Assembly: GCA_903884235.1 (NCBI GenBank)
Contig: CAISEB010000040.1
Location: 1 to 64,000, forward strand
Reading direction: 5' to 3'
DNA from: an uncultured Pseudomonadota bacterium
GTDB lineage: Bacteria > Pseudomonadota > Gammaproteobacteria > Steroidobacterales > Steroidobacteraceae
Length of the DNA stretch: 64,000 bases
Shown: piece by piece, positions 46,256 through 55,150 of the stretch
Layout: each line of letters starts with the position of its first letter
Position numbering within the stretch: the stretch's first letter is position 1
Notes under the pieces: model-generated
Databases searched by the model: none
What the model was told of the DNA's origin: nothing
What the model saw: only the letters and a program-made list of their open reading frames with translations
Position numbers and translations under genes: made by a program

Positions 46256-47614
46256 CTAGCCAAAGCCGGGGGGCATTCGCCCCCCCAGCGTGCGCATCAG
46301 GCCGCGCATGCCGCCCTTCGAGAACATCTTCATCGCCTTCTGCATCTGCAGGAACTGCTTCATCAGGCGGTTGACGTCCTGGACCTGCAGGCCGGAGCCG
46401 TTGGCGATCCGGCGCTTGCGGGAGCCGTCGATCAGGTCCGGATTCCGGCGTTCCTTCTCGGTCATCGAGTTGATGATCGCGATCTGCCGGCTGACCTCCT
46501 TGGCCGCGAACGGGGTCTGCGACTTGGCGGCGGCGGCAGCCATGCCACCCGGCAGCTTGTCCATCAGGGCGCCGATGCCGCCCATCTTTTCGAGCTGCTG
46601 CATCTGCTCTCGCAAATCATTGAAATCAAATCCTTTTCCCTTCTGGAGCTTCTTGGCGAGCTTCGCCGCCTTCTCCTGGTCCACGTCGCGCTGGACCTGC
46701 TCGACCAGCGACAGCACGTCGCCCATGCCGAGGATCCGGGACGCCACCCGCTCCGGATGGAAGAGTTCGAGCGCCTCGACCTTCTCGCCGACCCCGAGGT
46801 ACAGGATCGGCTTGCCGGTGACCTGGCGCACCGACAGCGCCGCGCCGCCACGGGCATCGCCATCCGCCTTGGTCAGGATCACGCCGGTGAGATCGAGCGC
46901 GGCATTGAAGGCGCGGGCGGCGTTGACGGCGTCCTGGCCGGCCATGCTGTCGACGACGAACAGGCGCTGGTGCGCACTGACGGCCCGATCGATGGCCTGG
47001 ACCTCGGCCATCATGTCGGCGTCGACGTGCAGGCGACCCGCGGTGTCGACGATCAGCACGTCGTAGCTGCCGCGCACGGCCGCCTCGCGCGCCGCCGTCG
47101 CGATCGCGACCGGCGCCTCGCCCGGCCCGACCGGGTGGAACGCGACCCCGATCTGCGCCGCGAGCCGCTCGAGCTGCGTGATCGCCGCCGGCCGGTAGAC
47201 GTCGACCGAGGTCAGCAGCACGCGCTTCTTCTGCTGCTCGGAGAGCAGCTTGGCGAGCTTCGCGGCCGTGGTCGTCTTGCCGGCGCCCTGCAGGCCCGCC
47301 AGCAGCACGACGACCGGGGGCTGCGCCCGCAGGTTCAGCCCGCCGCCGGGCTCGCCCATCGTCGCGACGAGCTCGTCGTAGAGGATCTTGATGAACACCT
47401 GGCCCGGCGAGAGGCTCTGCTGCACCTCGGTCCCGAGCGCACGCACCTTGACCGCGTCGATGAACGCCTTGACGACCGGCACCGCGACGTCGGCCTCGAT
47501 CAGGGCCATGCGCACCTGGCGCAGGGCGTCCGAGATGTTGTCCTCGGTCAGGCGGCCACGGCCGGTCAGGGCCGCGACGGCGCCGGTCAGGCGCTCGGTG
47601 AGTTTGTCGAACAT
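46256..47614 (-). CDS. ffh: Signal recognition particle GTPase Ffh
   Basis: A 452-residue SRP54 homologue (E. coli 453). The NG domain carries [48 protein letters not shown] and [15 protein letters not shown]. The methionine-rich M domain ([19 protein letters not shown]) binds 4.5S RNA, whose gene is at 1457-1568. ATG 47614 is preferred over GTG 47620 because GAGGAG lies five bases before it. TATAAT upstream marks the promoter. Confidence 0.98.
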   Translation of the reverse strand: MFDKLTERLTGAVAALTGRGRLTEDNISDALRQVRMALIEADVAVPVVKAFIDAVKVRALGTEVQQSLSPGQVFIKILYDELVATMGEPGGGLNLRAQPPVVVLLAGLQGAGKTTTAAKLAKLLSEQQKKRVLLTSVDVYRPAAITQLERLAAQIGVAFHPVGPGEAPVAIATAAREAAVRGSYDVLIVDTAGRLHVDADMMAEVQAIDRAVSAHQRLFVVDSMAGQDAVNAARAFNAALDLTGVILTKADGDARGGAALSVRQVTGKPILYLGVGEKVEALELFHPERVASRILGMGDVLSLVEQVQRDVDQEKAAKLAKKLQKGKGFDFNDLREQMQQLEKMGGIGALMDKLPGGMAAAAAKSQTPFAAKEVSRQIAIINSMTEKERRNPDLIDGSRKRRIANGSGLQVQDVNRLMKQFLQMQKAMKMFSKGGMRGLMRTLGGRMPPGFG

Positions 47615-47638
47615 CCGCACTCCTCGGGGTCAGCCCCC

Positions 47639-47644
47639 ATTATA
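47639..47644 (-). promoter_or_regulatory. -10 element of ffh
   Basis: A consensus TATAAT on the minus strand, 24 bases before the ffh start codon. The expected -35 position is GC-rich and poorly matched. It lies in the divergent interval with corE. Confidence 0.6.
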
Positions 47645-47721
47645 GAGGGCGCCGCGCGCCGGTGCGCTTCCCGTGCCGCGGCGCGTATGCAATCATCCCT
47701 CGGACGCCTCGAGCCCACACC

Positions 47722-48516
47722 GTGCTTTCACTCATTCCCCTGCTGCTCTACATCGCCGCCGCGGTCCTCCTGGTCCGCGCGACGCGCGCCTCGCCAGGCG
47801 TGCGCCAGCCCGTCGTGGTCGCGCTGGCGACCCTCGGCCTGCTCGTGCACGCGGTGATCCTGTTCCGCTCCATCGAGACGCCGCACGGACTTGCGATCGC
47901 GATCACCGACACCGCCTCGCTGGTCGGCTTCGTGGTCGCCGCCTCGACCGTCGTCGGGCTCGCATTCATGGATCTCGCGGCGCTGCCCGCCGCGCTGCTG
48001 ACCCTCGCGGGGCTGCTGGCCTCCGGCACCGGCGTGCTGACCGGGTTCCGGGAGATCCACGCCCCGCAGTGGGAAATCACCGCGCACATCACGCTCGCGG
48101 CGCTCGCCGCCGGCTGGCTGTCGATCGCCGCGATCACCGTGCTGCTGCTATCGTGGCAGGACACGCGCCTGCGCACGCGCACGCCGATGGGTGTGCTCGG
48201 CCTGCTGCCGCCCGTCGAGACGCTCGAGATCACGCTGTTCCGCGCGCTGACCGGCGGCTTCATCGTGCTGACGTTCGTGCTGCTGACGGGCCTATTCTTC
48301 GTCACCGACGTGCTCGCGCAGCACCTGATCCACAAGATGGTGCTGGCGATCGTCGCGTGGCTGGTGTTCGCCACGCTCCTGTGGGGCCGTTATCGCTACG
48401 GCTGGCGCGGCCGCAAGGCGCGCCAGTTCACCACGGTGGGCTTCGTGATCCTGGCGCTCGCCTACTTCGGCTCGAAATTCGTGCTCGAAAACGTGCTTGG
48501 CCGGCACTGGGGCTGA
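47722..48516 (+). CDS. corE: Cytochrome c assembly-family membrane protein (CorE/YpjD)
   Basis: A 264-residue CcsA/CcmC-type protein with about eight membrane helices, the family motif GWLSIAAITVLLLSWQDTRL and conserved histidines (SIETPHGLA; AQHLIHKMVLAIVAW). The GTG at 47722 begins the first helix (LSLIPLLLYIAAAVLLV); an upstream GTG at 47662 would add an unlikely polar leader. The order ffh, corE, corB (divergent from ffh) is that of E. coli, where the pair is linked to cobalt/magnesium resistance. A heme function is not demonstrated. Confidence 0.88.
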   Translation: MLSLIPLLLYIAAAVLLVRATRASPGVRQPVVVALATLGLLVHAVILFRSIETPHGLAIAITDTASLVGFVVAASTVVGLAFMDLAALPAALLTLAGLLASGTGVLTGFREIHAPQWEITAHITLAALAAGWLSIAAITVLLLSWQDTRLRTRTPMGVLGLLPPVETLEITLFRALTGGFIVLTFVLLTGLFFVTDVLAQHLIHKMVLAIVAWLVFATLLWGRYRYGWRGRKARQFTTVGFVILALAYFGSKFVLENVLGRHWG

Positions 48517-49800
48517 ATGACAGACGTACCGCTTGGCCTCCCCCTGGCCGGGCTGCTGACCTCGATCGTGCTCGCGGCGTTCTTCTCGAGCACCGAGACG
48601 GCGCTCATGAGCATCAATCGCTACCGGCTCCGCCACCGGGCGAGCCAGGGGCACAAGGGCGCGCGCCTCGCGGAGAAGCTCCTCGCGAGGCCCGACCGCC
48701 TGATCGGCGTGATCCTCCTCGGCAATACGCTCGCCAACGTCGCGGCGGCCAGCATCGTCACGCTGCTGACGCTGCGCATCGCCGGCGAACACTGGCTGGC
48801 CGCGGCGAACGGCGTGCTCACGCTCGTACTGCTGCTGTTCTCGGAGGTGGGCCCCAAGACCTACGGCGCGATCCACGCGGAGCGCCTCGCCCTGCCCGCG
48901 GCCTACATCTACCGGCCGCTGCTGATCGTCACCTATCCGCTCGTGTGGCTGATCAACGGCATCACCAACGCCATCCTCAGGATGGTCGGCGTCTCGGCCG
49001 AACAGGCCGCCTCGCACTCACTGTCCGCTGAGGAGCTGCGCACCGTCGTCGCCGAAGCCGGCGCGCTGATCCCGATCAAGCACCAGCAGATGCTGGTCGG
49101 CATCCTCGACCTCGAGCGCATCCGCGTCGACGAGATCATGATCCCGCGCAGCGAAGTCGTCGGCATCGACGTGGACGACGACTGGGAACGCATCGTGGCG
49201 ACGCTGCGCGAGGCCCAGCACACGCGGCTTCCCGTCTACGAGGGCGACCTCGACAAGATGATCGGCGTGCTGCACATGAAACGCGTCGCGCGTGAACTGG
49301 CGCGCGGCGAACTCGACCGCGACGCGATCCTGAGGCTCGCCCGCCAGCGCGAGCCCTACTTCATCCCGGAAGGCACGACGCTCACGCAGCAGCTCGTGGC
49401 GTTCCAGGAGAACCACCGGCGCCATGCGTACGTGGTCGACGAATACGGCGACGTGCAGGGGCTGGTGACGATCGACGACATCCTCGAGGAGATCGTCGGC
49501 GAGTTCACCTCGCTGCCGCAGGCGCTCAGGCGCGACGTGCGCGCCGAGGACGATGGCAGCTTCGTCGTCGCCGGCAGCACCACGGTGCGGGCCCTGAACC
49601 GGTCGCTCGGCTGGACGCTGCCGACGGGCGGGCCGAAGACCCTGAACGGGCTGGTGATCGAGTACCTGGAGACGATCCCGGAGCCCGGGACGTCGCTGAA
49701 GCTCGACGGGCACCGCATCGAGGTGCTGCAGATCGTCGACAACACGGTGCGCACGCTGCGCGTCTGGCCGGCCGCCCCGAAGGTGGACGAGGACGCCTAG
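48517..49800 (+). CDS. corB: CNNM/CorC-family magnesium-cobalt transporter protein
   Basis: A 427-residue protein. DUF21 membrane domain at residues about 5-180 (AAFFSSTETALMSINRYRLR; ILLGNTLANVAA), paired CBS domains at about 200-330 (VDEIMIPRSEVVGIDVDDDW; DEYGDVQGLVTIDDILEEIV) and a CorC_HlyC domain at about 345-420. It follows corE directly, as in E. coli (yfjD). Its stop overlaps the radA stop on the other strand at a CTAG. Confidence 0.94.
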   Translation: MTDVPLGLPLAGLLTSIVLAAFFSSTETALMSINRYRLRHRASQGHKGARLAEKLLARPDRLIGVILLGNTLANVAAASIVTLLTLRIAGEHWLAAANGVLTLVLLLFSEVGPKTYGAIHAERLALPAAYIYRPLLIVTYPLVWLINGITNAILRMVGVSAEQAASHSLSAEELRTVVAEAGALIPIKHQQMLVGILDLERIRVDEIMIPRSEVVGIDVDDDWERIVATLREAQHTRLPVYEGDLDKMIGVLHMKRVARELARGELDRDAILRLARQREPYFIPEGTTLTQQLVAFQENHRRHAYVVDEYGDVQGLVTIDDILEEIVGEFTSLPQALRRDVRAEDDGSFVVAGSTTVRALNRSLGWTLPTGGPKTLNGLVIEYLETIPEPGTSLKLDGHRIEVLQIVDNTVRTLRVWPAAPKVDEDA

Positions 49801-51155
49801 CGGATCGCGGCCAGCGCCTCGGCGAGCCGTTCGACCCCGACGACCTCGAGGCCCCCGATGGGCCGCCGCGGCGCGTTGGCGCGCGGCACGATCGCGCGGC
49901 GAAAGCCGTGCTTGGCGGCCTCGCGCAGCCGCTCCTCGCCGAACGGCACCGGCCGCACTTCGCCGGCGAGCCCAAGCTCGCCGAAGGCGACGAGATCGGC
50001 CGGCAGCGGCCGATCGTCCAGGCTCGAGGCGGCCGCGAGCACCGCCGGCAGGTCCGCCGCGGTCTCGCCGACGTGGACGCCGCCGACGACGTTCACGAAG
50101 ACGTCGTGCGCGTACAGCGCGACGCCCGCGTGGCGGTGCAGCACGGCAAGCAGCAGCGACAGCCGGTTCGACTCGAGCCCGACCGCGACGCGGCGCGGCT
50201 GCTGGGCGCGCGACTCGTCGACGAGCGCCTGCACCTCGATCAGCAGCGGCCGGGTTCCCTCGCGGATCACCGTCACGATGCTGCCTGCGACCGGCGCGGG
50301 ATGGCGCGACAGGAAGATCGCCGAGGGGTTCTTGACCTCGCGCAGCCCCTGCTCCTCCATCGAGAACACGCCGATCTCGTTGGCCGCGCCGAACCGGTTC
50401 TTGACCGCCCGGACGATCCGGTACCGGCTGCCGGCGTCCGACTCGAAATACAGCACCGTGTCGACCAGGTGCTCGAGCACGCGCGGGCCGGCGAGCACGC
50501 CCTCCTTGGTGACGTGGCCGATGAGCACGACCGCGGTGCCGGTCTGCTTGGCGTGCGCGACGAAGCGCGCGGCACACTCGCGCAGCTGCGACACGGAACC
50601 CGGGCTCGCCTCGACCGCGGCGCTGCCCATGGTCTGGATCGAGTCGACCACCAGCACCCGCGCACCCTGGGTCTCGGCCGCGGCGAGCACCTGCTCGACG
50701 TCGGTCTCGGCGAGCAGCGCGAGCGCGTTGGCGCCGAGCCCCAGCCGCCGCGCGCGCAGGCCCACCTGCCGCAGGCTCTCCTCGCCCGTCGCGTACAGCA
50801 CCGGCACGACCGGCGCGAGCGCCGCGGCCGCCTGCAGCAGCAGGGTCGACTTGCCGATCCCCGGGTCGCCGCCGATCAGGGTGACGGACCCGGCGACAAG
50901 GCCGCCGCCGAGGACGCGGTCGAACTCGGACGAACCGGTGCCGAGGCGGGTCGCCTCGTCGGTCGCGGCGGAGCCGAGGGTCTGGGGCGCGGATGTCGCC
51001 GGCGGGCGCGAGGCCGTCGCGCGGGCCGGGGTGCGCGGGGCACTCATCGCCGACAGGGTGTTCCAGGCCGAGCACGCCGGGCACTGCCCCTGCCATTTCG
51101 GCGTGGCGTCGCCACAGGCGCTGCAGACATAGACGGTGCGGGATCGGGCGCTCAT
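49797..51155 (-). CDS. radA: DNA recombination/repair ATPase RadA
   Basis: A 452-residue RecA-like helicase assisting branch migration. There is an N-terminal C4 zinc finger (CSACGDATPKWQGQCPAC), Walker A GGDPGIGKST, the RadA-specific KNRFG loop (VKNRFGAANEIGVF) and a C-terminal Lon-protease-like domain (about 260-452). E. coli RadA has 460 residues. Complete gene. Confidence 0.97.
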   Translation of the reverse strand: MSARSRTVYVCSACGDATPKWQGQCPACSAWNTLSAMSAPRTPARATASRPPATSAPQTLGSAATDEATRLGTGSSEFDRVLGGGLVAGSVTLIGGDPGIGKSTLLLQAAAALAPVVPVLYATGEESLRQVGLRARRLGLGANALALLAETDVEQVLAAAETQGARVLVVDSIQTMGSAAVEASPGSVSQLRECAARFVAHAKQTGTAVVLIGHVTKEGVLAGPRVLEHLVDTVLYFESDAGSRYRIVRAVKNRFGAANEIGVFSMEEQGLREVKNPSAIFLSRHPAPVAGSIVTVIREGTRPLLIEVQALVDESRAQQPRRVAVGLESNRLSLLLAVLHRHAGVALYAHDVFVNVVGGVHVGETAADLPAVLAAASSLDDRPLPADLVAFGELGLAGEVRPVPFGEERLREAAKHGFRRAIVPRANAPRRPIGGLEVVGVERLAEALAAIR

Positions 51156-51264
51156 CGGCCGATGCTAGCAGAGGGGGCCCCCGGCTCGATCCGGAACCGT
51201 GCGGCGCGTCGCGACTCGGACAGGCCGGTCGGCTAGACTCGCTGCGTGGGCCATTTTACCTAAC

Positions 51265-53595
51265 ATGCACTCACATCCACTGTTCCGCCCGCTGGCGGCC
51301 GCTGCGGCGACCGTCATCCTCGGGCTGCTGATCGCGCTCGCCTTCGCGCCGTCGACCTATGCGGGCCTCGAGGGCCTGTCGCTGGCGATCGTGCAGCGCG
51401 CCGAGAACGCGCCGGTCACCCAGCCGGTGATCTGGGTGGCGCCGGGCGCACCGCTCCCGGATGCAGGCCCGCTGCGCAGCCAGATCGCCCGCGCGATCGA
51501 CTTCGCGACGACGAACGGCGCCCGCGCGATCGTCATCGCAACGCCGCTGTCCGACCCCTCCGACAGCGCCGACCTGGCCCGCGTCCGGGGCTTCCTCGAA
51601 GGCGCCGAGACCTCCCCCGACGCGGCGATGCGCGCCCGCCTGCAGGCCTGGGTCGCCGAGCTCGACCATGATGGCGACCTCGAGCGCGCGATCCGCGCGG
51701 CCGGCAACGTCGTGCTGCTGGGCGCGTCGGGCAGCCCGCCGCTGGAGCGCTTCGCCAGCGCCGCCCGCGGCGTCGGCTACGAACCCGCCGCGCCGCCCGA
51801 CGCGGACGGCGTCACCCGCCGCGACCACCTCTACCAGACCGACAGCAACGGCGTGCCAATGCCGTCGCTGGCGCTGGCCGGCTGGCTGGCCGCCCACACG
51901 CCGGGCCGCACCCCGCTGCCGACCGCCGAAAAGGCCGCGGTGATCGCGGCGATCGCGCCGCTCGATGCGCCCCGCAGCGGCACCTGGGTCCCGCACTACG
52001 CCAGGCGCGCAGGCCAGGTCGGCGGCACGCCGAGCTACGTGCTCAAGGATCTCGCCGCGCGCACCCAGCCCGACCGGGCCTTCGTCGGGCGGATCGTCGT
52101 CATCGGCGGCGGGCAGGCGACGGTCGCGGTCGCGACCGGCCCTGGACTTGCGCTCGGCGAGGCGACGGCGCAGCGCGTCGCGAGCCTCGAAAGCCGCGAT
52201 TTCGCGACCGTGCCGCGCATCGCGCGCATCTACACGGCGCTCGCACTGCTGCTGGCGATCGGCTGGGCGGCCCTGCTCGCACCGCGGCTGCGCACCCCGG
52301 TGCGATTCACCGCCGCGGTGCTGATCGGTCTCGCCCTCGCGGTCCTCGAGATCCTGCTGCTGTCGATCGCGCACCTGTGGATCCCGCTGATCCCGGCGGC
52401 CCTCGCCGTTCCACTGGCGACGCTGGCGGCGTTCCTGGTACCGGAGCGCAGCGAGCCGCGAGCCGCCCGGCCGGAGCCGGTCGTGCCGCTTCCGGCCGCC
52501 CTGCGCCCCACCTCGCGCCCGCCGGCACCCCGCCCCGAGGCGCCGAAGCGCCCGACCGCGCCGGCCGCGGACCCGTTCTCCGAGGACCTGCCCCCGCCCC
52601 CGCCGCCACGGCCGGGCAGCACGCCGAAGCCGGCGCCGAAGCAGGCCGAGCCGCCGGCCCCCACCTCGCTCAAGCAGATCAACGCGGCCCTCGAGGCGCG
52701 TCGCGAGGAACCGAGCCGGGCCGAGGTCGCCGACATGCTGCTGGGTCGCTCCAAGCGCCCGCCGAAACCACGCCTCGGTCGCTACGAGCTCGAGCGCGAG
52801 ATCGGCCACGGGGCGATGGGCACCGTCTACTACGGTCGCGATCCGACGATCAACCGGGTCGTCGCGGTCAAGGCAATCCCGATCGTGGAGGAGTTCAGCG
52901 AGGCCGACCTCGCCGACGCCCGCCAGCGATTCTTCCGCGAGGCGGAAATGGCCGGCCGCCTCAAGCATCCGAGCATCGTCACCGTCTACGACGCCGGCGA
53001 GGACGGCGGCATCGCCTGGATCGCCATGGAGTACGTGCAGGGACACATGCTCTCGGAATTCGCGGCATCCGACCGCCTGCTGCCACCCGCGCAGGTCCTC
53101 GAGATCTGCGCCCGCATCGCGGACGCGCTCGACTACGCCCACACCGAGGACGTCATCCACCGCGACATCAAGCCGGCGAACGTGCTGATCAACCCGGAGA
53201 TGCTGGAGACGAAGATCACCGACTTCGGCATCGCGCGGCTCACCAACTCGAGCGCGACCCGCAGCGGCATCGTGCTCGGCACGCCGTCGTTCATGGCGCC
53301 GGAGCGCCTCGAAGGCCGGAATGTGACTGGTCGCTCGGACTTGTTCGCGCTCGGTGTTACCTTGTTCCAGCTGCTGGCCGGACAACTGCCGTTCCGCGCA
53401 GACTCGATGGCGGGACTCATGGACAAGATCACGAACTCACCGCACCCGCCGTTGAAGACGATCCGCCCGGACCTTCCGCCCTGCACGTCCGCGATCGTCG
53501 ATCGCGCCCTGCAGAAGAACCCGGCGGACCGCTTCGCGACCGCCGGCGAGATGGCCCGGTTCCTGCGCGCGTGCGCACGCGCCTGCACCACCTGA
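51265..53595 (+). CDS. CHASE2-domain membrane serine/threonine protein kinase
   Basis: A 776-residue transmembrane kinase. There is one N-terminal helix (LAAAAATVILGLLIALAFA), a periplasmic CHASE2 sensor domain (about 30-310), three further helices (about 320-400), a Pro-rich cytoplasmic linker, and a C-terminal kinase domain (about 505-770). The catalytic set is complete: GHGAMGTVYYG, VAVKAIPI, HRDIKPANVLIN (Asp near 633), DFGIARL and MAPERLEG. The ATG at 51265 starts the first helix. It is followed by its likely antagonist phosphatase and an FHA protein. Confidence 0.93.
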   Translation: MHSHPLFRPLAAAAATVILGLLIALAFAPSTYAGLEGLSLAIVQRAENAPVTQPVIWVAPGAPLPDAGPLRSQIARAIDFATTNGARAIVIATPLSDPSDSADLARVRGFLEGAETSPDAAMRARLQAWVAELDHDGDLERAIRAAGNVVLLGASGSPPLERFASAARGVGYEPAAPPDADGVTRRDHLYQTDSNGVPMPSLALAGWLAAHTPGRTPLPTAEKAAVIAAIAPLDAPRSGTWVPHYARRAGQVGGTPSYVLKDLAARTQPDRAFVGRIVVIGGGQATVAVATGPGLALGEATAQRVASLESRDFATVPRIARIYTALALLLAIGWAALLAPRLRTPVRFTAAVLIGLALAVLEILLLSIAHLWIPLIPAALAVPLATLAAFLVPERSEPRAARPEPVVPLPAALRPTSRPPAPRPEAPKRPTAPAADPFSEDLPPPPPPRPGSTPKPAPKQAEPPAPTSLKQINAALEARREEPSRAEVADMLLGRSKRPPKPRLGRYELEREIGHGAMGTVYYGRDPTINRVVAVKAIPIVEEFSEADLADARQRFFREAEMAGRLKHPSIVTVYDAGEDGGIAWIAMEYVQGHMLSEFAASDRLLPPAQVLEICARIADALDYAHTEDVIHRDIKPANVLINPEMLETKITDFGIARLTNSSATRSGIVLGTPSFMAPERLEGRNVTGRSDLFALGVTLFQLLAGQLPFRADSMAGLMDKITNSPHPPLKTIRPDLPPCTSAIVDRALQKNPADRFATAGEMARFLRACARACTT

Positions 53596-53602
53596 GGCCG
53601 TC

Positions 53603-54421
53603 GTGCGCAACAAGGTCAAGAGCGTTTCGGGCACCGATACCGGGCGGGTTCGCGAACACAACGAGGATGCGATCGGCGCGGAGCCCGACATCGGCCTGTA
53701 CGTGCTGGCCGACGGCATGGGCGGCTACAACGCCGGCGAGGTCGCGAGCGGCATCGCCGTCAAGACGATCATGAACCTCGTCCGGGAGGCCTATCAGGTG
53801 CAGGACCTGTCGGGCATCGACCGGGCCACCGGCCTGATGCGCCCCAGCATCATCCTCCGCGACGCGATCCTCCGGGCCAACAAGATCATCCACCAGACGT
53901 CCAAGACCCAGCCGCAGTGCGAGGGCATGGGCACGACGGTGGTCGCGGCCCTGTTCTACAACGACCGGATCATCACCGCGCACGTCGGCGACTCGCGGCT
54001 GTACCGCCTGCGCGCCGACCGCTTCGAGCAGCTGACGATGGACCATTCGCTGCTGCAGGAGCTCGTCGACCGGGGCTTCTACTCCCAGGAGGAGGCCGCC
54101 CGGTCGACCAACAAGAACTACGTCACGCGGGCGCTCGGCGTCGAGCCGACCGTCGAGGTGGACGTCCGCGAGCACCGCGCCGAGAAGGGCGATCACTACG
54201 TGCTCTGCTCCGACGGCCTGTCGGACATGGTCGAAGATGAGGATATTCAGTTAACAATCAGTACTTTCGGTGATAATCTTGATGTCATCGCAAAGCAGCT
54301 GGTCCAGCTTTCCAACGAGCATGGCGGCCGCGACAACATCTCGGTGGTGCTGGCGCAGGTCATTGACTCGTTCCCCGCTCGCCGGGCCATACTTGACAGA
54401 ATATTGGGCTGGTTCGGCTGA
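53603..54421 (+). CDS. PP2C-family serine/threonine phosphatase
   Basis: A 272-residue metal-dependent phosphatase. Motifs are VREHNEDAIG, VLADGMGGYNAGEVAS, TTVVAALFYNDRIITAHVGD, CSDGLSDMVEDEDI and GGRDNISVVLAQ, with all metal-binding aspartates. GTG start at 53603, seven bases after the kinase gene, so the pair is cotranscribed. The last 60 codons use AT-rich codons more than the surroundings. Confidence 0.95.
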   Translation: MRNKVKSVSGTDTGRVREHNEDAIGAEPDIGLYVLADGMGGYNAGEVASGIAVKTIMNLVREAYQVQDLSGIDRATGLMRPSIILRDAILRANKIIHQTSKTQPQCEGMGTTVVAALFYNDRIITAHVGDSRLYRLRADRFEQLTMDHSLLQELVDRGFYSQEEAARSTNKNYVTRALGVEPTVEVDVREHRAEKGDHYVLCSDGLSDMVEDEDIQLTISTFGDNLDVIAKQLVQLSNEHGGRDNISVVLAQVIDSFPARRAILDRILGWFG

Positions 54422-54442
54422 CCCAGGAAGGACGTACGGCCA

Positions 54443-55150
54443 ATGGCTAGATTGATTCTCAGCCTCGACAACCAAGTTCTTGCCGAATACAACATGAACA
54501 AGGAGCGGTACACCGTTGGCCGCCTCCCGGACAATGACGTCCGCATCGACAACCCGGCGGTCAGCGGCCACCACGCCCTGATCATCAATATCCTCAACGA
54601 CTCGTTCCTTGAGGACCTGAACAGCACGAACGGGACGTACGTCAACGGCAAGCTGATCAAGAAGCACGCGCTGCAGCATGGCGACCTGATCACCTGCGGC
54701 CACCACCAGCTGCGCTTCGTCGACAGCCAGTCCGCCGACAACGAGCCGGACGAATTCGAGAAGACGATGGTGATCCAGCCGACGGCCGCGACCGAGGAAC
54801 TCGTGCGCGCCACGCGCGCCGAGACGCCGGCGCCGGGTACCGCGCCCGCCCCGGGCGATTCCGGCGCCATGGGCGCACTGCCGCCGAAGGCCAAGCTGCA
54901 GGTGCTGTCCGGTGCATTCGCCGGTCGCGAGCTCGAACTCGTCAAGACCGTGACGATGGTCGGCCGCCCGGGCGTGCAGATCGCCGCGATCACGCGACGT
55001 TCGGACGGCTTCTACCTCGTGCAGGTGGAGAGCGCCAACGGCGACTTCGCCGAGATCAACGGCACCGCGATCGGCGCCCAGGCGCGTCGGCTGCGCGACA
55101 ACGACGTCATCACGCTTGCCGGCGTCAAGATGGGTTTCTTCGTCAACTGA
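54443..55150 (+). CDS. Tandem FHA-domain protein
   Basis: A 235-residue protein with an N-terminal FHA domain (about 15-95: YTVGRLPDNDVRIDNPAVSG, EDLNSTNGTYVNGKLI) and a degenerate second FHA-like domain (about 150-235: TVTMVGRPGVQIAAITRRSD). Between them EFEKTMVIQPT resembles the Thr phosphosite of kinase-linked FHA proteins such as GarA. Probably the phospho-Thr reader and substrate of the kinase two genes upstream. AGGAAGGA lies upstream of the ATG. Confidence 0.92.
   Translation: MARLILSLDNQVLAEYNMNKERYTVGRLPDNDVRIDNPAVSGHHALIINILNDSFLEDLNSTNGTYVNGKLIKKHALQHGDLITCGHHQLRFVDSQSADNEPDEFEKTMVIQPTAATEELVRATRAETPAPGTAPAPGDSGAMGALPPKAKLQVLSGAFAGRELELVKTVTMVGRPGVQIAAITRRSDGFYLVQVESANGDFAEINGTAIGAQARRLRDNDVITLAGVKMGFFVN

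Noticed and set aside
49018-51096. A 692-codon open frame spanning radA in another frame and the antisense of corB
   Set aside because: It crosses the ends of two convergent, clearly functional genes and shows no protein-like features.
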